Shown here piece by piece: positions 32,682 to 44,972 of a stretch of 64,000 bases of DNA. Made by a program: the position numbers and the translations under genes. Within the stretch, counting starts at the first letter, position 1. The number at the start of each line of letters is the position of its first letter. Source of the DNA: Przewalskia tangutica (Eukaryota > Streptophyta > Magnoliopsida > Solanales > Solanaceae); assembly GCA_029844215.1 (NCBI GenBank), contig CM056738.1:62401593-62465592 (forward strand), written 5' to 3'. The notes beneath the pieces are model-generated. The model worked only from the letters and a program-made list of their open reading frames with translations. It had not been told where the DNA came from and made no database searches.

Positions 32682-33555
32682 TCACAAGCTATTCAGTAGA
32701 CAGTGGAGACTGTCTTGGACCAGTGTTGTCAAGAATGTTGGTGACATTTCTGTCAACAACTGCACTATTTCCTTCCATTTTCCAGGGTAGTTTAAACTTT
32801 GTATATCAGAGAGATTGAAGGGAGGATTGAGGTCGATTCTTTTTGTGTCAAGTTGGTAACTTGTACAACAGGGTGGCAAACATGGTTGTTATTCAGAGGC
32901 TGGACATCTAGAGATCAATTTGTGTCTCTACTGATGTTGGTGAAATGTTGCCTGAGATGTTGTGACATCAGTGGCAACATTCGGAGCAACACTCGATTCG
33001 ACATATCTGGAAATTCTCTTTGGGAAGAATTGTATCACTGTAGTTTCATCAGGAACTTCCTCGTTTACTTGAGACACATTTTGCAGTATAGAAACAGTTG
33101 GTTCTTCTTCACTCTCTTCTGTTGAGAACACCAAGTTCATGTCGTCACTGTCACTACTCCAGCAAATAGGTATTGAAGTATCACATCTGGACCTGGACCT
33201 ATTGTTGCTTGGCTCTGCATGAACTTTTCTTCTCAAACAATCTACTCGATCGACAAGTAGGGAAGGTGGAGGGTCTTGGTCTCTTACCCAATATTGTAGC
33301 TTTAGACAAGTCGTTTGTGGATGGTGAAGAAGGAAACCAGCGGGGTTGTTGTGGTTCAACATGCTCAGAAGATTCAGTGTTCATTGGAGGGCTAGTACTC
33401 ATAGAAAAGTTGGTCGGTGGGTTGGTTGATATTGGTGTTGACATTGGAAAGTTTCCATAGGTGAATATAGTGGAGAGGGTTTTGAGGAATTTTGGAAGAT
33501 GAAGGGCTTGAGTGTTCCATCGGTTGTATATACCAAAGTGATGTGATCTTCCCAT
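32682..33555 (-). pseudogene. R6 extra ORF downstream of pol (remnant)
   Basis: Open stretches at 33199-33555 and 32928-33362 on the minus strand, in different frames, read as one protein with a frameshift. The N-terminal half is rich in Pro, Ser and Thr (TNPPTNFSMSTSPPMNTESS), then comes a basic part, then an acidic part (DDMNLVFSTEESEEEPTVS). A further piece lies at 32682-32879. Position and composition fit the additional, non-pol ORF of some Sireviruses, whose function is not established. I see no clear signal peptide or membrane segment. Confidence 0.45.
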
Positions 33556-34529
33556 TTTTTTTTATATATTTTTTTATATTTTTGAAAAAAACAAAAAGAT
33601 AACAATAATGACAAACAAGTAAAGAATGATTTATAAACTTGGTAGAATAACTAATTTTTTTTATAGGGAAAATCGAAGATGATAAAAAAAAATAACAAAT
33701 AAGAGGAATATCTATATACATGACAAATCTTTCTAAGCAACAAAAATCCCTTAGATTTAGGTGTTTCAATTTTACACAATAACTTGCACCAAAATAATGG
33801 GGTAAAATAACTAGACATCATAGTAGGAATAAAAATTAATCTTATCATTTTAAAGTTTGAAATTCCTATCAAACTAAGGCATAAAAATAGGGAGAAAAAT
33901 AACTGAATTTTCAAAAACAGTTATACATCGCATCCCAACAAATATCATTATCTGAGAATGTCAACAGTAATGTTGACAGCATTTTGTACAACACAAGTAT
34001 CATGATCCTTCAAGAACATCTTCCTTTCGGCAACAAATCAAGACACGTTTCATATATGATTTTATGAGTTTAACCTCCAGACCAATGTAATATTTTTCCA
34101 TTGAGTTCTAGATCTAATCATAAAACACATACAAAATTCATTTTTGTGTCAAAAACAAGAATACTTATTTAGCATCCTCATAATGTCTTTCTTTGTTTAA
34201 GCACTTTGATACTCATATAGTATAGAAACGATATCAATTTCACGGGCTTTGCCCGTATTGCACAGTTTCCGAGAATTAGAAAGGCTTTGCCTTATTTTGA
34301 TACTCTCTTTTTATGATATCTAATATCATCGCAGAGAACGGTATCACATTAAAATCACGTTTGGAATCATAGTTGTGTAAACAAAAATCAGCCAAAAACA
34401 ATACTAAAAATCAGATTATGATATTACACAAGTAAATGTCACCCGAAATGTTAGAGATATTCCAGCCGACATTCACAAAAAATGCCCAAAATAGATATTA
34501 CAAAGACCACGATATTTCTACACTAGAAA
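33556..34529 (-). other. R6 AT-rich spacer
   Basis: Between the extra ORF and RNase H there is almost 1 kb of AT-rich sequence with many A and T runs. Short ORFs here are low-complexity. A small palindromic feature, cacgggctttgcccgt, occurs near 34242. No domain recognised. Confidence 0.5.
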
Positions 34530-34965
34530 ATCTCTCATGATCCAAAACTTTTATAAAAGTATCAGCTAGTTGATGAAGAGTATCAACATGTTTAATTTAA
34601 ACTAGCTGTTTTTCAATCAAATCTCTTTTAAAAAAATGATGTCTAATCATAGTACAAAAACAAATGTTGCTATTAAAACCATAGTCGGTTAACATGTGTC
34701 TTAGCCATATTCATTGAGAACAACAACTTCCAACTGCTACATATTCAGATTCAGCAGTTGAAAGTGAGACACAATTTTGTTTACGACTCTACAAAAAAAC
34801 ATTTATTGTCAAGATAAAAATATCCTCTACTTGTACATTTTATATCATTCACATCACCAGCCCAATCCGAGTCACTATATCCTATTAAATTAAGATTAGT
34901 GTCCTTGAAATACTAAATTTCCAACTCACATGTGCCGGCAACATATCGGATGACACATTTTACAG
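34530..34965 (-). pseudogene. pol: R6 RNase H domain remnant
   Basis: Reading the minus strand from about 34965 downward gives a ryVAGT-like segment, then NLIGYSDSDWAGD, a CTSRGYFYL-like segment, a broken form of the SLSTAEAEY region and, at the end, QLADTFIKVLDHE. These are the usual landmarks of the Ty1/copia RNase H, which removes the RNA strand during reverse transcription. Several in-frame stops interrupt it. Confidence 0.75.
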
Positions 34966-35434
34966 CATTTAAGTGGGAGACTTTGGATAGGCATGAAATC
35001 AAGCACATACACAAACACTAAACATTATATCTACACCGACAACATTCTTTGGTTGTAATGTAGACATAAAAACAAGAAAGACTTACCTTATGATAAATGT
35101 TAGACATGCACACATATCTAACCATGACTCGGTAATTACGAGGTTCTTTGCTTCTTGTTCTAAATCCTTCAAACACTCCCCCTATCACCCGACCTATTGG
35201 ATGATTCTTCCTAATCCTTGATGAGGGTTCCTTCGAACTTGATTTAGCAATTCAGCACTTGACTCCTCATCTGTACCTACTGTGTTCTCGGTTTCTTCTT
35301 AAGATGTTGCTTCGGATGTCGTGATATTTGGAGCAACATCTGGAGTTTCAGCATTCTGCGCATTCTCCACTGTAATTATAACATTATTGTCAGACTTATT
35401 TCATGTAAGGTCAGAAAAATCATCAAAAAAAATG
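34966..35434 (-). pseudogene. R6 pol junction where most of RT is missing
   Basis: Only about 470 bp separate the integrase C-terminal part from RNase H, whereas an intact copia element needs over 1 kb for the connection plus reverse transcriptase. The minus strand here shows connection-type text (about 35130-35230, an iRKNHPIGRV-like segment) and then joins directly to the end of RT. No YVDD-type active site is visible. Confidence 0.6.
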
Positions 35435-36404
35435 TTAACAGACTCTTATATAGTTTTTGTCCTTTAGATTGAACACTCGGTAAGCATGACTATTTTGAGA
35501 ATAGCCAACAAAAATTCCTTTCACTCTTAGAGTCAACCTTAGCCAGATAATCTCTATCATTTTAAAATGTAACAATACATCCAAAAACATGAAAGTAACA
35601 CAAATTATGTTTCTTTTCATTTTTAAAATTTCATAGGATGTCATCTTTGTTACATACCTTAAATAGTTCTATTAATGATGTGACAAGCAGTAAAAAACAT
35701 TTTGATCATTTTTAGAACTAAGCACAACTCTAGCCATTTCATGCAATGTTATATTCTTTCTTTCTGCTACCCCATTCTGTTGAGGAGTTTTGGGAGCAGA
35801 AAAACTCATGGAAAGTTTCTCTTTTCTCACAAAATTTTGTGAAGGAGATGTTTTCAAATTCTTTTTCCATGGTCGGATATAATAAAAAAAAAGGAGAATA
35901 GAACAAGTTTCTAATTCTAGAGTGCAAAATTTTAAAACATGTCAAAAGTGTGAGATTTTTCTTTCAAAAAAATATATCCATAAGTACTTAGAAAAATCAT
36001 CTACAATCACATAGGACTACCTCATGCCTCCTCAACTATCTACCTCAACTGGACCTATAAGATCCATGTGAAAAATTAAAAACAGTGAGACATACCTGAA
36101 TGTTGTCGTCATTTTGGACAACATTATGGGAAACATGGGTTTTGCTTACCTTGGAGACAATCTGCACAGACTGTTTTACCTTTATGACTGAATTTGGGCA
36201 AGTCTCTAACCGCTCCATATGAGACCAATTTTTCCAGATTGCGGTAGTTGACATGCCCCAACTTTTGATGTCATTGTATTGTGTCGTCGATCTTGACATT
36301 ATTACACGATTCTTGTCTTGCAACAAGACAGCAATTATCACATGTTCTAGTACTTGACATGAAACATTCCTTAGCTTCATTATTAACTTTTCAGCCATTC
36401 TCAT
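35435..36404 (-). pseudogene. pol: R6 integrase remnant
   Basis: The minus strand carries, in order, a GAG-pre-integrase/zinc-finger-like segment (36404-36045), the integrase motif APKTPQQNGVAERKN (near 35800-35760, the most typical Ty1/copia integrase signature) and the C-terminal motif GIFVGYSQNSHAYRVFN (near 35530-35480). The enzyme would insert element DNA into the genome. Frames change between the parts and stops are present; part of the catalytic core (36040-35950) is poorly preserved. Confidence 0.85.
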
Positions 36405-36879
36405 TAAATTTCACCTCCAAACGTTACGTTACCTCCATTGAATGATTCATGGTTCTTTAGAAAACTCCTTTGTACCTGTCAGGTGGCGAGAACATCCACT
36501 ATCAAAGTACTAAAAACCTGTAATGTTAGTTCTTAAAGCAGTTATCACAACATTATAAATTATATCCATTTTGGGAACCCAAACTCTTTTAAAACTTTTT
36601 ACCTTTCATCTCAGAAATGTTGTCAGAAATGTTGGACAACATTTTAGGCAGCATTTCGCTCATAGAATTCTGAAGTTTTAAAATAGTACGGGTTTTTTTG
36701 AAAAAAAAACAGGGTAGTTGTAATGACGACACACAAACTTCATATCATTTGACATATATGAGAACCTATTATATACTCTCTTTTTTTACAAAGCACATTT
36801 TTTCATTTTTGTCAAACAAACTAGAACATATTGTTTTAAGAGAGTTTTAGTACACAATACCTGCATGCGGAAGTTTACT

Positions 36880-38069
36880 AAAAACTGAGTATCTCATTCA
36901 ATTTAGAAGTCCATGGGTAGAGCTTACGGAAGGTTACTTCGGCTAAATCCAATTTTGCACAAATCTTACCAAATTCAATATCATTTTTGGCAAGTGCAAC
37001 CTCTAGTAGGGTTATTGTGCCTTTTAGATCTACAATCTCACGAGTTAAAGATTTTACTTTTGTCTCAAGTTGTTGGATTCTACGGTTAAGGTTTTACAAA
37101 TGTTTTTCAATTCATTAATCATGTCATCTTTGCATTAAACTTGATCCATACGCTCAGCCTCACCACTAGAAATAAAATCACTAAAGAAGTTAACATCAGG
37201 ATAGTTAAAGAATATATACCTTTCAGATGTTGCTGAAAATGCAGATGTCGTTGCAGATGTTGCCTGAAATATCATGAAATCTGAGGCAACATTACAGACG
37301 ACATTTTCATTATCAGTCAGGGGCTGTCCGTAAACAGTGGCCAGCAGTTCTTGTGATTTGATTTCTTGATCTTCTTCCTCTTCTTAGTGGACATCCCATT
37401 TTAGCACTTGGAAGGAAACTTGGTGGGCTTTTGATTGAAGCCTTGGTTTTGATGCTTTTTAGATTTAGATTGATTTCTCTCATTGTTGAACTTCCTCACA
37501 TTCGAATTGTAATTTCGAGTGAGTAAGACAATATTAGCACCTTCACCAAGTTCTTCAAGATTCTCATCCTCTTCATTGATTTGATTCTCTAAGGATTGAA
37601 CTTAAAATGTCACATTCTTGCTCTAATATAGTTCCCTTTGAATCTTAATGTTCATCTCATAGGTTTTGAGAATGCTCATCAAGGTATGAAGGTTCATAGT
37701 AGCAAGATGTGAGTAAGATGTGAGCTTCTTCAAAGACACAAATCTTTTAATTGAACTTTTCAGGAAGAGAACGGAGAGCCTTTTCAAGATAATATTTAAT
37801 ATCATCCGCTTCTTCCATCCTTAAAGTTCATACTTGCTTATGAGCATGTATAACATAATTGGTTTCTTCCGTCGTCTATTTGGATTCAGGTTTAGAATGT
37901 CACATTCTTCATCCGGCGGCAATATTTGGAACAACATACCTATTGGTTATAGATCTCCATGTCCTAACATCAATTGATTTGATGTGAGAACGTAGGTGAA
38001 TCCTCAATAGATATAGTTTGTACCATTTAAAATGGGAAGTCTACCAATATTTTGATTAGCCGGATCCAT
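36880..38069 (-). pseudogene. gag: R6 gag remnant with coiled coil
   Basis: The ATG at 38069-38067 begins MDPANQNIGRLPILNGTNY, the typical copia gag start. The middle part (37805-37623) includes LATMNLHTLMSILKTYEM, also typical of plant copia gag. The region 37140-36880 reads as a heptad-like coiled coil (RRIQQLETKVKSLTREIVDL). Sirevirus gags are known for such a coiled coil. Several stops and frame changes disrupt it. I could not find the CCHC knuckle. Confidence 0.7.
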
Positions 38070-38108
38070 AGTTAAATAAAAGGACCAAGCACTTATTGTG
38101 TTAAGTGT

Positions 38109-38122
38109 CGGCTCTGATACTA
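38109..38122 (-). promoter_or_regulatory. Primer-binding site of R6
   Basis: On + the text is cggctctgatacta; on - it reads tagtatcagagccg, nearly complementary to the initiator Met tRNA end (tggtatcagagcc). It lies two bases inside the 5' LTR. Confidence 0.8.
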
Positions 38123-38124
38123 CT

Positions 38125-38943
38125 TGTTGGGTCCCGGGGGTACAGCTATGGAATAATAAAAACAAACTGGAAATTAACTCAATTTGAATGCTGGAACAAT
38201 TTGCAAATGTCAGCGAAAATGTCGTCTGACATAACTGACGACATTTCGGTAAAAACAGTGTTCAGTTAAAAATAGAATAAAACCTTTGAAGAGTAAAATG
38301 CATCGGAAATAATAAAGACACAAAGGTTTAATTTTCATAGGTTATATATTAATATAACTCATGATGGACAATGACCAAAGTATTGTATATATATGTATAT
38401 ACAATTGATACATTCCTTTATTTACAAGATTTACAAGATGATACAAAAAGAATAAAAAAGTTAAGTCGCAGATAACTTATGCCTGAAAAATCTATCTAAA
38501 TAGAAGTGATAAACATCTCATTACAATCGCTCCATACAAGCTAATCTAGAATCTGAAACAGCGACTGAAATGTCATGCAGAATGTCATCACAAACGCATG
38601 AAACATTTTGTGATCCAGATTTCTGAGAAGAAATCCCGAGAGCTCTCTTGGTATTTTTACATTTTGTTTCTGGATATTGATTCACTGATCTGCCCTCTAT
38701 ATTTATAGTAGAGAGTCCTCCTTGAAAATCTCATCAATTGGTTGTAGAGGTTGAGCTAAAAGTGGTCACGTGTGGCATAAACTTGAGGAGAGAATTTCTC
38801 CTCAAGTTATGCTCCACTTGGACTTGGTCTTCATCGATCATAATCTGCTTTAAATACTCCTTGTCAAGTCAATTTACCATGTGTTAAATAAGGTCACAGT
38901 TTCCTGAAAAACAGTTCATCAAGATACGCAAAACTGTTACCAC
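38125..38943 (-). mobile_element. R6 5' LTR, cut by R7
   Basis: Matches 30956-31810 of the 3' LTR with few differences and stops at ctgttaccac, where R7 begins. The remaining ~90 bp must lie beyond the right edge of the window. Confidence 0.87.
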
Positions 38944-39335
38944 TGTCACGACCCGACCCCGGGCCGCGACTGGTGCCCTACCTGGGCACCCTTACAGGTA
39001 GGTATACATCAGAGATAATCAGCGGAACATACATAAACTTAATAAGAAATAAATAATAGGTTAGCCGATAAGGCTACCTTCCTGGATACATATAAATATG
39101 TAAAACCAAAAGCAGTTACCTCTTTTTTTTTATACAAAGAGACCCACAAGATATGACTACAGACCTCTAAGATTTTGGACAAATACTATGACGGGACAAT
39201 GCCCCGCCGTACCCCTGAATATACATAACCATGATGACAAGCTCCGGAACATTGGAGCCATCTCAAAATGCTGAACCAGGATCCTAAGCCCGCGGATCCA
39301 CAATCGTACCTAAACTCGCGGACATGAACGCAAAT
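38944..39335 (-). mobile_element. R7: long LTR, segment 1 (U5 end)
   Basis: Begins on + with tgtcacgacccgaccccggg, the complement of an LTR end, and matches the reverse complement of 1890-2289 of R1. R7 is inserted in the R6 LTR. It is broken here by R8. Confidence 0.85.
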
Positions 39336-42300
39336 TGCCACGACCGAACCGGCCGTGATCGTGCCTTACCCCGGGCACCCTAGTGATACAACATCAGAGA
39401 AAATCAGCGGAAATAAAAACATGAACATGAATTAAGAGAACAGATAAATAAACAGGCCAACCAAAACAATTGCCTTCATCATATATACATAAATACGACA
39501 GCTTATCCTTTTTACAAACCCCGCCACAACAAAGCATGCACTCTAAGATTTTTACAATATGGTGACGGACAGGGCCCCGCCATACCACGAATGTATACGA
39601 ATCTACTGCACTGGGTAACATACCAAAAGATAAGCCTCAAGGAACGGAGCTTCCCAACACGCCTAATGTGATCCTATAAGCGGATCGGCGGTCGATGTAC
39701 CTTTTACTGCAGATGAACGCACTTCGGGCGAGGTCAAGATAACAGTACCAAGTATGTGAAATCAGAAAATCAGTAAATGAAATCATAATAGTCTATAAAG
39801 CAGAGACATGTATGATAACCAAACTACGATCACAACATAAGAGCAAATATGTCAAGTCGTGACTCACGCCTAAAAGTCATCCCTCATGCCCGTAGAACTC
39901 CTTCCTCACTGCCGGCAGTCTAGGTACAAATCATGTGATACGTATAACAGGTCTCGTCCCATCTTATGGACCCAATATAGAAAAGGGTGGAATACATTCC
40001 CGGTTCATCCCATGAAGCGGTAGTCGAGTGGAATACATTCCGGATGAACCGTAGTCAAGTGAAATACATTCCGGATGAACCGGTCATCAAGTGAAATACA
40101 TTCGGATGAACCTAGAGTCGAGTGAAATACATTCCGGATGAACGGTAGTCAAGTGATATACATTCGGATGAACCGGTCATCAAGTGAAATACATTCGGAT
40201 GAACCCAGAATCAAGTGAAATACATTCGGATGACCCAGAGTCAAGTGATATACATTCGGATGAACCGGTAGTCGAGTAGAACACAAGATTTGCACAACAA
40301 GACTATCACACGTAACATGGTCAAGTTTCATAACAACAAGTATAAGCAAGTTACACACGACTCAAGGTACTTTCATTTTATGTCAAAGTCGGATTTTAAC
40401 CTTAAAGTACTACGTCCGTTAAATTCCTTTTAAGATCCATTTCTTTTACAAAGGTCACCCGATACCCGTAGTATAAAATTTGAGTGACTAACATTGTTAA
40501 GTAAACCAAAATGCTTTCCTTTGTAAAATCAAGTGACAACCTTATTTTCCAAACGTTCAAGTTTGCCTAATTTCGAAAGCTCAAGTTTCTCATTTTAGAA
40601 AAAGGTTTCGTAGTTCATAGTTTTAGTCCTTTAAAACATAATTCTCCTTTAAACGTTTTGGAAACATATGTCTTATATGTGAGTAGGTTATTCTTGTTTA
40701 TAATCAATCTTATTAAGCAGCCATGATCTAAGAAATGTAATATCATTTTGTCTTATCTTAGCTTCTATGCAGATGGAGGTTTCTACTGATTTTAATAATA
40801 CTTCATTAGTCAATACATTTTCCTTTTATTAACGCTGCAGTGGTTTGTCGATACACATTCTGATTTCCGAAATCAGTAAAACATTCTTAAGCCGTTATAC
40901 CTAGCTTCCCATAAAGCTAGTATAACTCTTAAGCTTTCAAAACCCAAGTACTACTCATTCTTTCAAAACGATTCATAAATCTTTTGAAATACTTCAAGTT
41001 CTTTATTAACACATATCAAGCCAGTTATTATTCAAATCAGTTACCTTTTAGAAACCACAAAGTATTTGCTTATCCACATAAAGCTGTTATAACCGACTTC
41101 CCATAAAGTCGTTATAACACTTTATGTTTTAAACCAATCAAATACATTTAGCACATGTACGTCTACCGTACTACATAGTTCACACATATCATGCTAGAAG
41201 AGATAGGAAGAGGTTCACATACCTCGCGACGATTATCGACTAATAGCAAAACGCTCCAAGTACCTCAAACCGTCGGCTACACTCTCAGTCGAGCAGATCA
41301 CTCCACACGTAGTACTACAACCTATAGAGGCCACAAAGCGCCTATTAATATCTTTAGATCCCGACGTAGAATATTCTACAGAAAATTCGGCAGCACCTCC
41401 CCCCCCCGCAACAGCGTAAATCTCCTCCTCTATCGAGGCCGGCTACCAAGCCAACCAGGGGGGGGGGGTTAACATGTCTAACCGGACGTGTACAATTCTA
41501 CTACACAGTAATGTTACACAAGTCTACTGTAATACAGTCCTATGTAATTACAGTTCAGTTCTCTTATTTAAATTCAGGCTTAAGTCGCAAGACATTGCCG
41601 TAAGTATTATTCAGGCTTAAGTCAAAAGACATTGCCGCACAATTATGTTCAGTTCTATATATAGTATACTTAACTATATACTCCTACCACATGTAATTTC
41701 CAATTACAACAGAAGGTCAAGAATGTTTACCTCGATAAGCCCAAAATTATCCGAGTTTATACGTCGATCCTGAACAACGTTTAGCTCCTACCCCGGCGCC
41801 CAACTGCTCCAACCAACCCTTAGAAGTTATAACCAACTTCTACTTAGGACTTCAACTACGGCTGAAGATTTACCTAGGGTTTCGTTTTTGGATTGAGGAA
41901 GTATAATAGTATTTTCTGGGCTTTTGTAAAAGTGTAACCTTGGGAATACTACAAGGTATTTGGGCCAAGGTATTTGGGCATTATAACAATACTTGGAGAG
42001 TATTTCTATACCACAAAAAGGGGTATTTATACGAGACAACTAGGCTAGGGGGGGGGGTACCCCTCGGCTTAGGGCACCACAAAGGGGGGAAGGGGAAGCT
42101 CTCGGCCAATAGGGCCTCAAAGGGGGAGGGGGTGTGGTGGACGAGAGAACAAGAGGGAGGGAGTGTTTGAGACTTAGGTAGATTGCTCAAGTGAGGATGA
42201 AGAAAGTCTTCAACTTAGAGGGGTATTTATAGGTCAAGTGAAGGCCAACCAATGGCCAAGATGAAGACAAGTGCCATGCAAGTGTAGGGTAAAGATTAAG

Positions 42301-42656
42301 CCATGTGTTTGTGGGTCCCACTTTCTCATCTTCCACACAAAATATCCTACCAACTCCTTGACTAAGGAGAAGGCACAAAAAACGTGCCAACAATGCTCAA
42401 TTCGTCCGTCCACCCCTTCCAATTAGAGGGTGACAAGTGTCGCCCTCTCGTTGGTCCAAAATGTTTCGTCTCTCGGAAAAATCCGCAAAAATTATTAATG
42501 ACATAGCCGGAATTTTCCCTACGAAAGTCGTGGAAACGCTTTCATTTAAAAACGACTCCTTTAGGTAGTTATGCACAAATTCAAACTTGCCTAACTTTAA
42601 GGCTCAAATTATAATACGACGCGCCACGCATATACATACTGAAATACGGTATAATA
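39336..42656 (-). mobile_element. R8: solo LTR inserted in R7
   Basis: From tgccacgacc (a mutated TGTCACGACC) to acggtataata (mutated ACGGGGTATAACA), about 3.32 kb, the full LTR length of the R9 family. It closely follows R9 throughout: a 33-bp-type array (40020-40290), conserved block at 40698-40854, TATA box tatttata at 42224-42231 and a G run near 41458-41469. R7 sequence resumes at both sides. I could not match a clear target duplication because the flanks are altered. No internal region, so it is a solo LTR. Confidence 0.82.
40020..40290 (-). repeat. Minisatellite in R8 (about 30-33-bp units)
   Basis: About eight degenerate copies of aagtgaaatacattcggatg plus aaccggtcatc-like linkers. 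It corresponds to the arrays in the R9 LTRs. Confidence 0.88.
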
Positions 42657-43174
42657 AAGAATCGGCGGGTCGCATACGTGCACCGAATATGGAACGAAAA
42701 TAAGGTACAGTAATCAGATCATAACTGTACAAAATAATGACAGGGGCAAGTATGAAAAGTAATTACCAGCTCCTACCATGTCATTACAACTCATGAACTT
42801 AATCGTACATCGTTATCTTTTCCCATTTTTTTTTCAATAAGAGTTATAGTCAAATTCTTACGTACATAGTTAGGAAAAACTCATCAAGTTCATAAGCATA
42901 TAACTTACTTATCTTTCATAACATAATCCGACCCTTTATGGAGGGACGCATATACTGCCCGACCCAATCTGGGACGCGATAAAGTCACATAAAGTCGCAT
43001 AAAAAAATAGGAAGCTTATGATCAACTTAGGGCCACCTGCCCATAGTATCATTTGGCAATCCTACTCCTGGGACTATTTCACCCGCAAGGGTCTTGTGGA
43101 CCCGCATAGAATAATTTACCCCGCATAGGACTATTTCACCCGCATATGACTATTTCACCCGCTTAGGCCCTACG
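42657..43174 (-). mobile_element. R7 LTR, segment 2
   Basis: Matches the reverse complement of about 1500-1860 in R1 (accgaatatggaac, then gtacagtaatcagatc, then cctttatggagggacgcata). The last 100 bp hold a short repeat of ggactatttcacccgcat (43070-43165). It ends at CTACG (43170-43174), the duplication for R9. Confidence 0.83.
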
Positions 43175-44972
43175 TGTCACGACCCGAACCCGGGCCCGTG
43201 ACTGGTGCCTTACCCCGGGCACCCTAGTGATACAACATCAGAGAAAATCAGCGGAAATAAAAACATGAACATGAATTAAGAGAAAAGATAAACAAACAGG
43301 CCAACCAAAACAGTTGCCTTCATCATATATACATAAATACCCGAACAGTTATCCTTTTTACAAACCCTGCCCACAACAGTGCTACAGAGCTCTAAGATTT
43401 TTACACAATTTATGACGGACAGGCCCCGCCATACCCCGAATGTATAAGAATCTCTGGACTGTGGTAACATACCAAAAGATAAGCCTCCGAAGGAACGGAG
43501 CTTCCCAATACGCTGAAAGGTGATCCTAAGCGGGGATCGACAGTCGATGTACCTTTACCTGCGGCATGAACGCAGCTTCAAGGAGGTCAAGATAACAGTA
43601 CCAAGTATGTGAAATCAGAAAATCAGTAAATGAAATCATAATAGTCTATATAAAGCAGAGACATGTATGATAACCAAACTACGATTCACAACATAAAAGA
43701 TCATGTCAAGTCGTGGACTCACGCTTCAAAGTCATCCTCATGCCCGTGGAACTCCTTCCTCACCGCGGCAGCCTAGGTACAAATCATGTGATACGATAAC
43801 GTGTCTCGCCCATCTTATGGACCCAATATAGAAAAGTGTGGAATACATTCCTGTTCATCCTATGAACCTAGTCGAGTGGAATACATTCCGGATGAACCGA
43901 GTCAAGTGAAATACGTTCGGATGAACCTAGAGTCAAGTGAAATACATTCCGGATGAACCGGTCATCAAGTGAAATACATTCCCGGATGAACCGGTAATCA
44001 AGTGAAATACATTCCCGGATGAACCGGTAATCAAGTGAAATACATTCCCGGATGAACCGGTAATCAAGTGAAATACATTCGGATGAACCAGAATCAAGTG
44101 AAATACATTCGGATGAACCGTGAGTCGAGTAGAACACGACTTGCACAACAAGGCTATCACACGTAACATGGTCAAGTTTCATAACAACAAGCATAAGCAA
44201 GTTACACACAACTCAAGGTACTTTCATTTTATGTCAAAGTCCGGATTTTAACCCTAAAGTACTACGTACGTTAAATTCCTTTTAAAGATCCATTTCTTTT
44301 ACGAAGGTCACCCGATACCCGTAGTATAAAAAAATAGAGTGACTAACATTGTTAAGTAAACCAAAATGCTTTCCTTTGTAAAATCAAGTAACAACCTTAT
44401 TTTCCAAACGTTCAAGTTTGCCTAATTTCAAAAGCTCAAGTTTCTCATTTTAGAAAAGGTTTCGTAGTTCATAGTTTTAAATCCTTTAAAACATAATTCT
44501 CCTTTAAACGTTTTGAGAAACATATGTCTTATATGTGAGTAGGTTATTCTTGTTTATAATTAATCTTATTAAGCAGCCATGATCTAGGAAATGTAATATC
44601 ATTTTGTCTTATCTTAGCTTCTATGCAGATGGAGGTTTCTACTGGTTTTAATACCATACTTCGTTATTCAATACATTTTCCTTTATTTACGCTGCAGTGG
44701 TTTGTCGATACTCATTCTGATTTCCGAAATCAGTAAAACATTATTCCTCTTAAAACCAAGTACTCATTACTCACGAATGAGTTTTCACACTTTTAACAAA
44801 ATTCATATTAATACCATTAAGTCAAGTCTCTTATCTTCTAAAAATCAGTAACCCATTCTTTTTATCACTCTTAAGACGTTATACCTAACTTCCCATAAAG
44901 CTAGTACAACTCTTATGTTTTCAAAGCCAAGTATTACTACACATCAAATCCGTTATAAGTCAAATCAGTTAC
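43175..44972 (-). mobile_element. R9 3' LTR, distal part
   Basis: Aligns with 57784-59565 of the 5' LTR. Contains a 33-bp-unit array at 43860-44125 and the conserved block at 44554-44701. It stops at tcagttac (duplication GTTAC, 44968-44972), where R10 begins. Confidence 0.92.
43860..44125 (-). repeat. Minisatellite in R9 3' LTR (28-34-bp units)
   Basis: About eight units built on aatcaagtgaaatacattcc and cggatgaaccggt; the central three are identical 34-mers. The 5' LTR array is at 58440-58735. Frames through it give repeated peptides that have no coding meaning. Confidence 0.93.

Larger units (their letters stand above)
30956..38943 (-). mobile_element. R6: decayed Ty1/copia element, Sirevirus-like
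   Basis: Two LTRs in the same orientation (30956-31897 and 38125-38943, the latter cut by R7) share more than 800 bp and start on the + strand with tgttgggtcccgggg. The coding order on the minus strand from high to low coordinates is gag, GAG-pre-integrase, integrase, RNase H, which is the Ty1/copia order. A coiled-coil gag, an extra ORF after pol and several repeated polypurine tracts before the 3' LTR point to the Sirevirus group. Most of the reverse transcriptase is missing and all frames are broken, so it is inactive. Confidence 0.85.

Noticed and set aside
33651..33914. Hydrophobic 87-codon ORF as an envelope-like protein
   Set aside because: AT-rich low-complexity spacer of R6; hydrophobic residues follow from T-rich codons, with no supporting context.
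39336..42656. R8 as part of a full element
   Set aside because: R7 sequence flanks both ends and there is no primer site, internal region or second LTR; it is a solo LTR, although its target duplication could not be confirmed.
43868..44209. ORFs with repeated FHLITGSSGNV-like peptides (also 40149-40358 and 58563-58775)
   Set aside because: By-product of the 33-bp-type minisatellite in the R9 and R8 LTRs.
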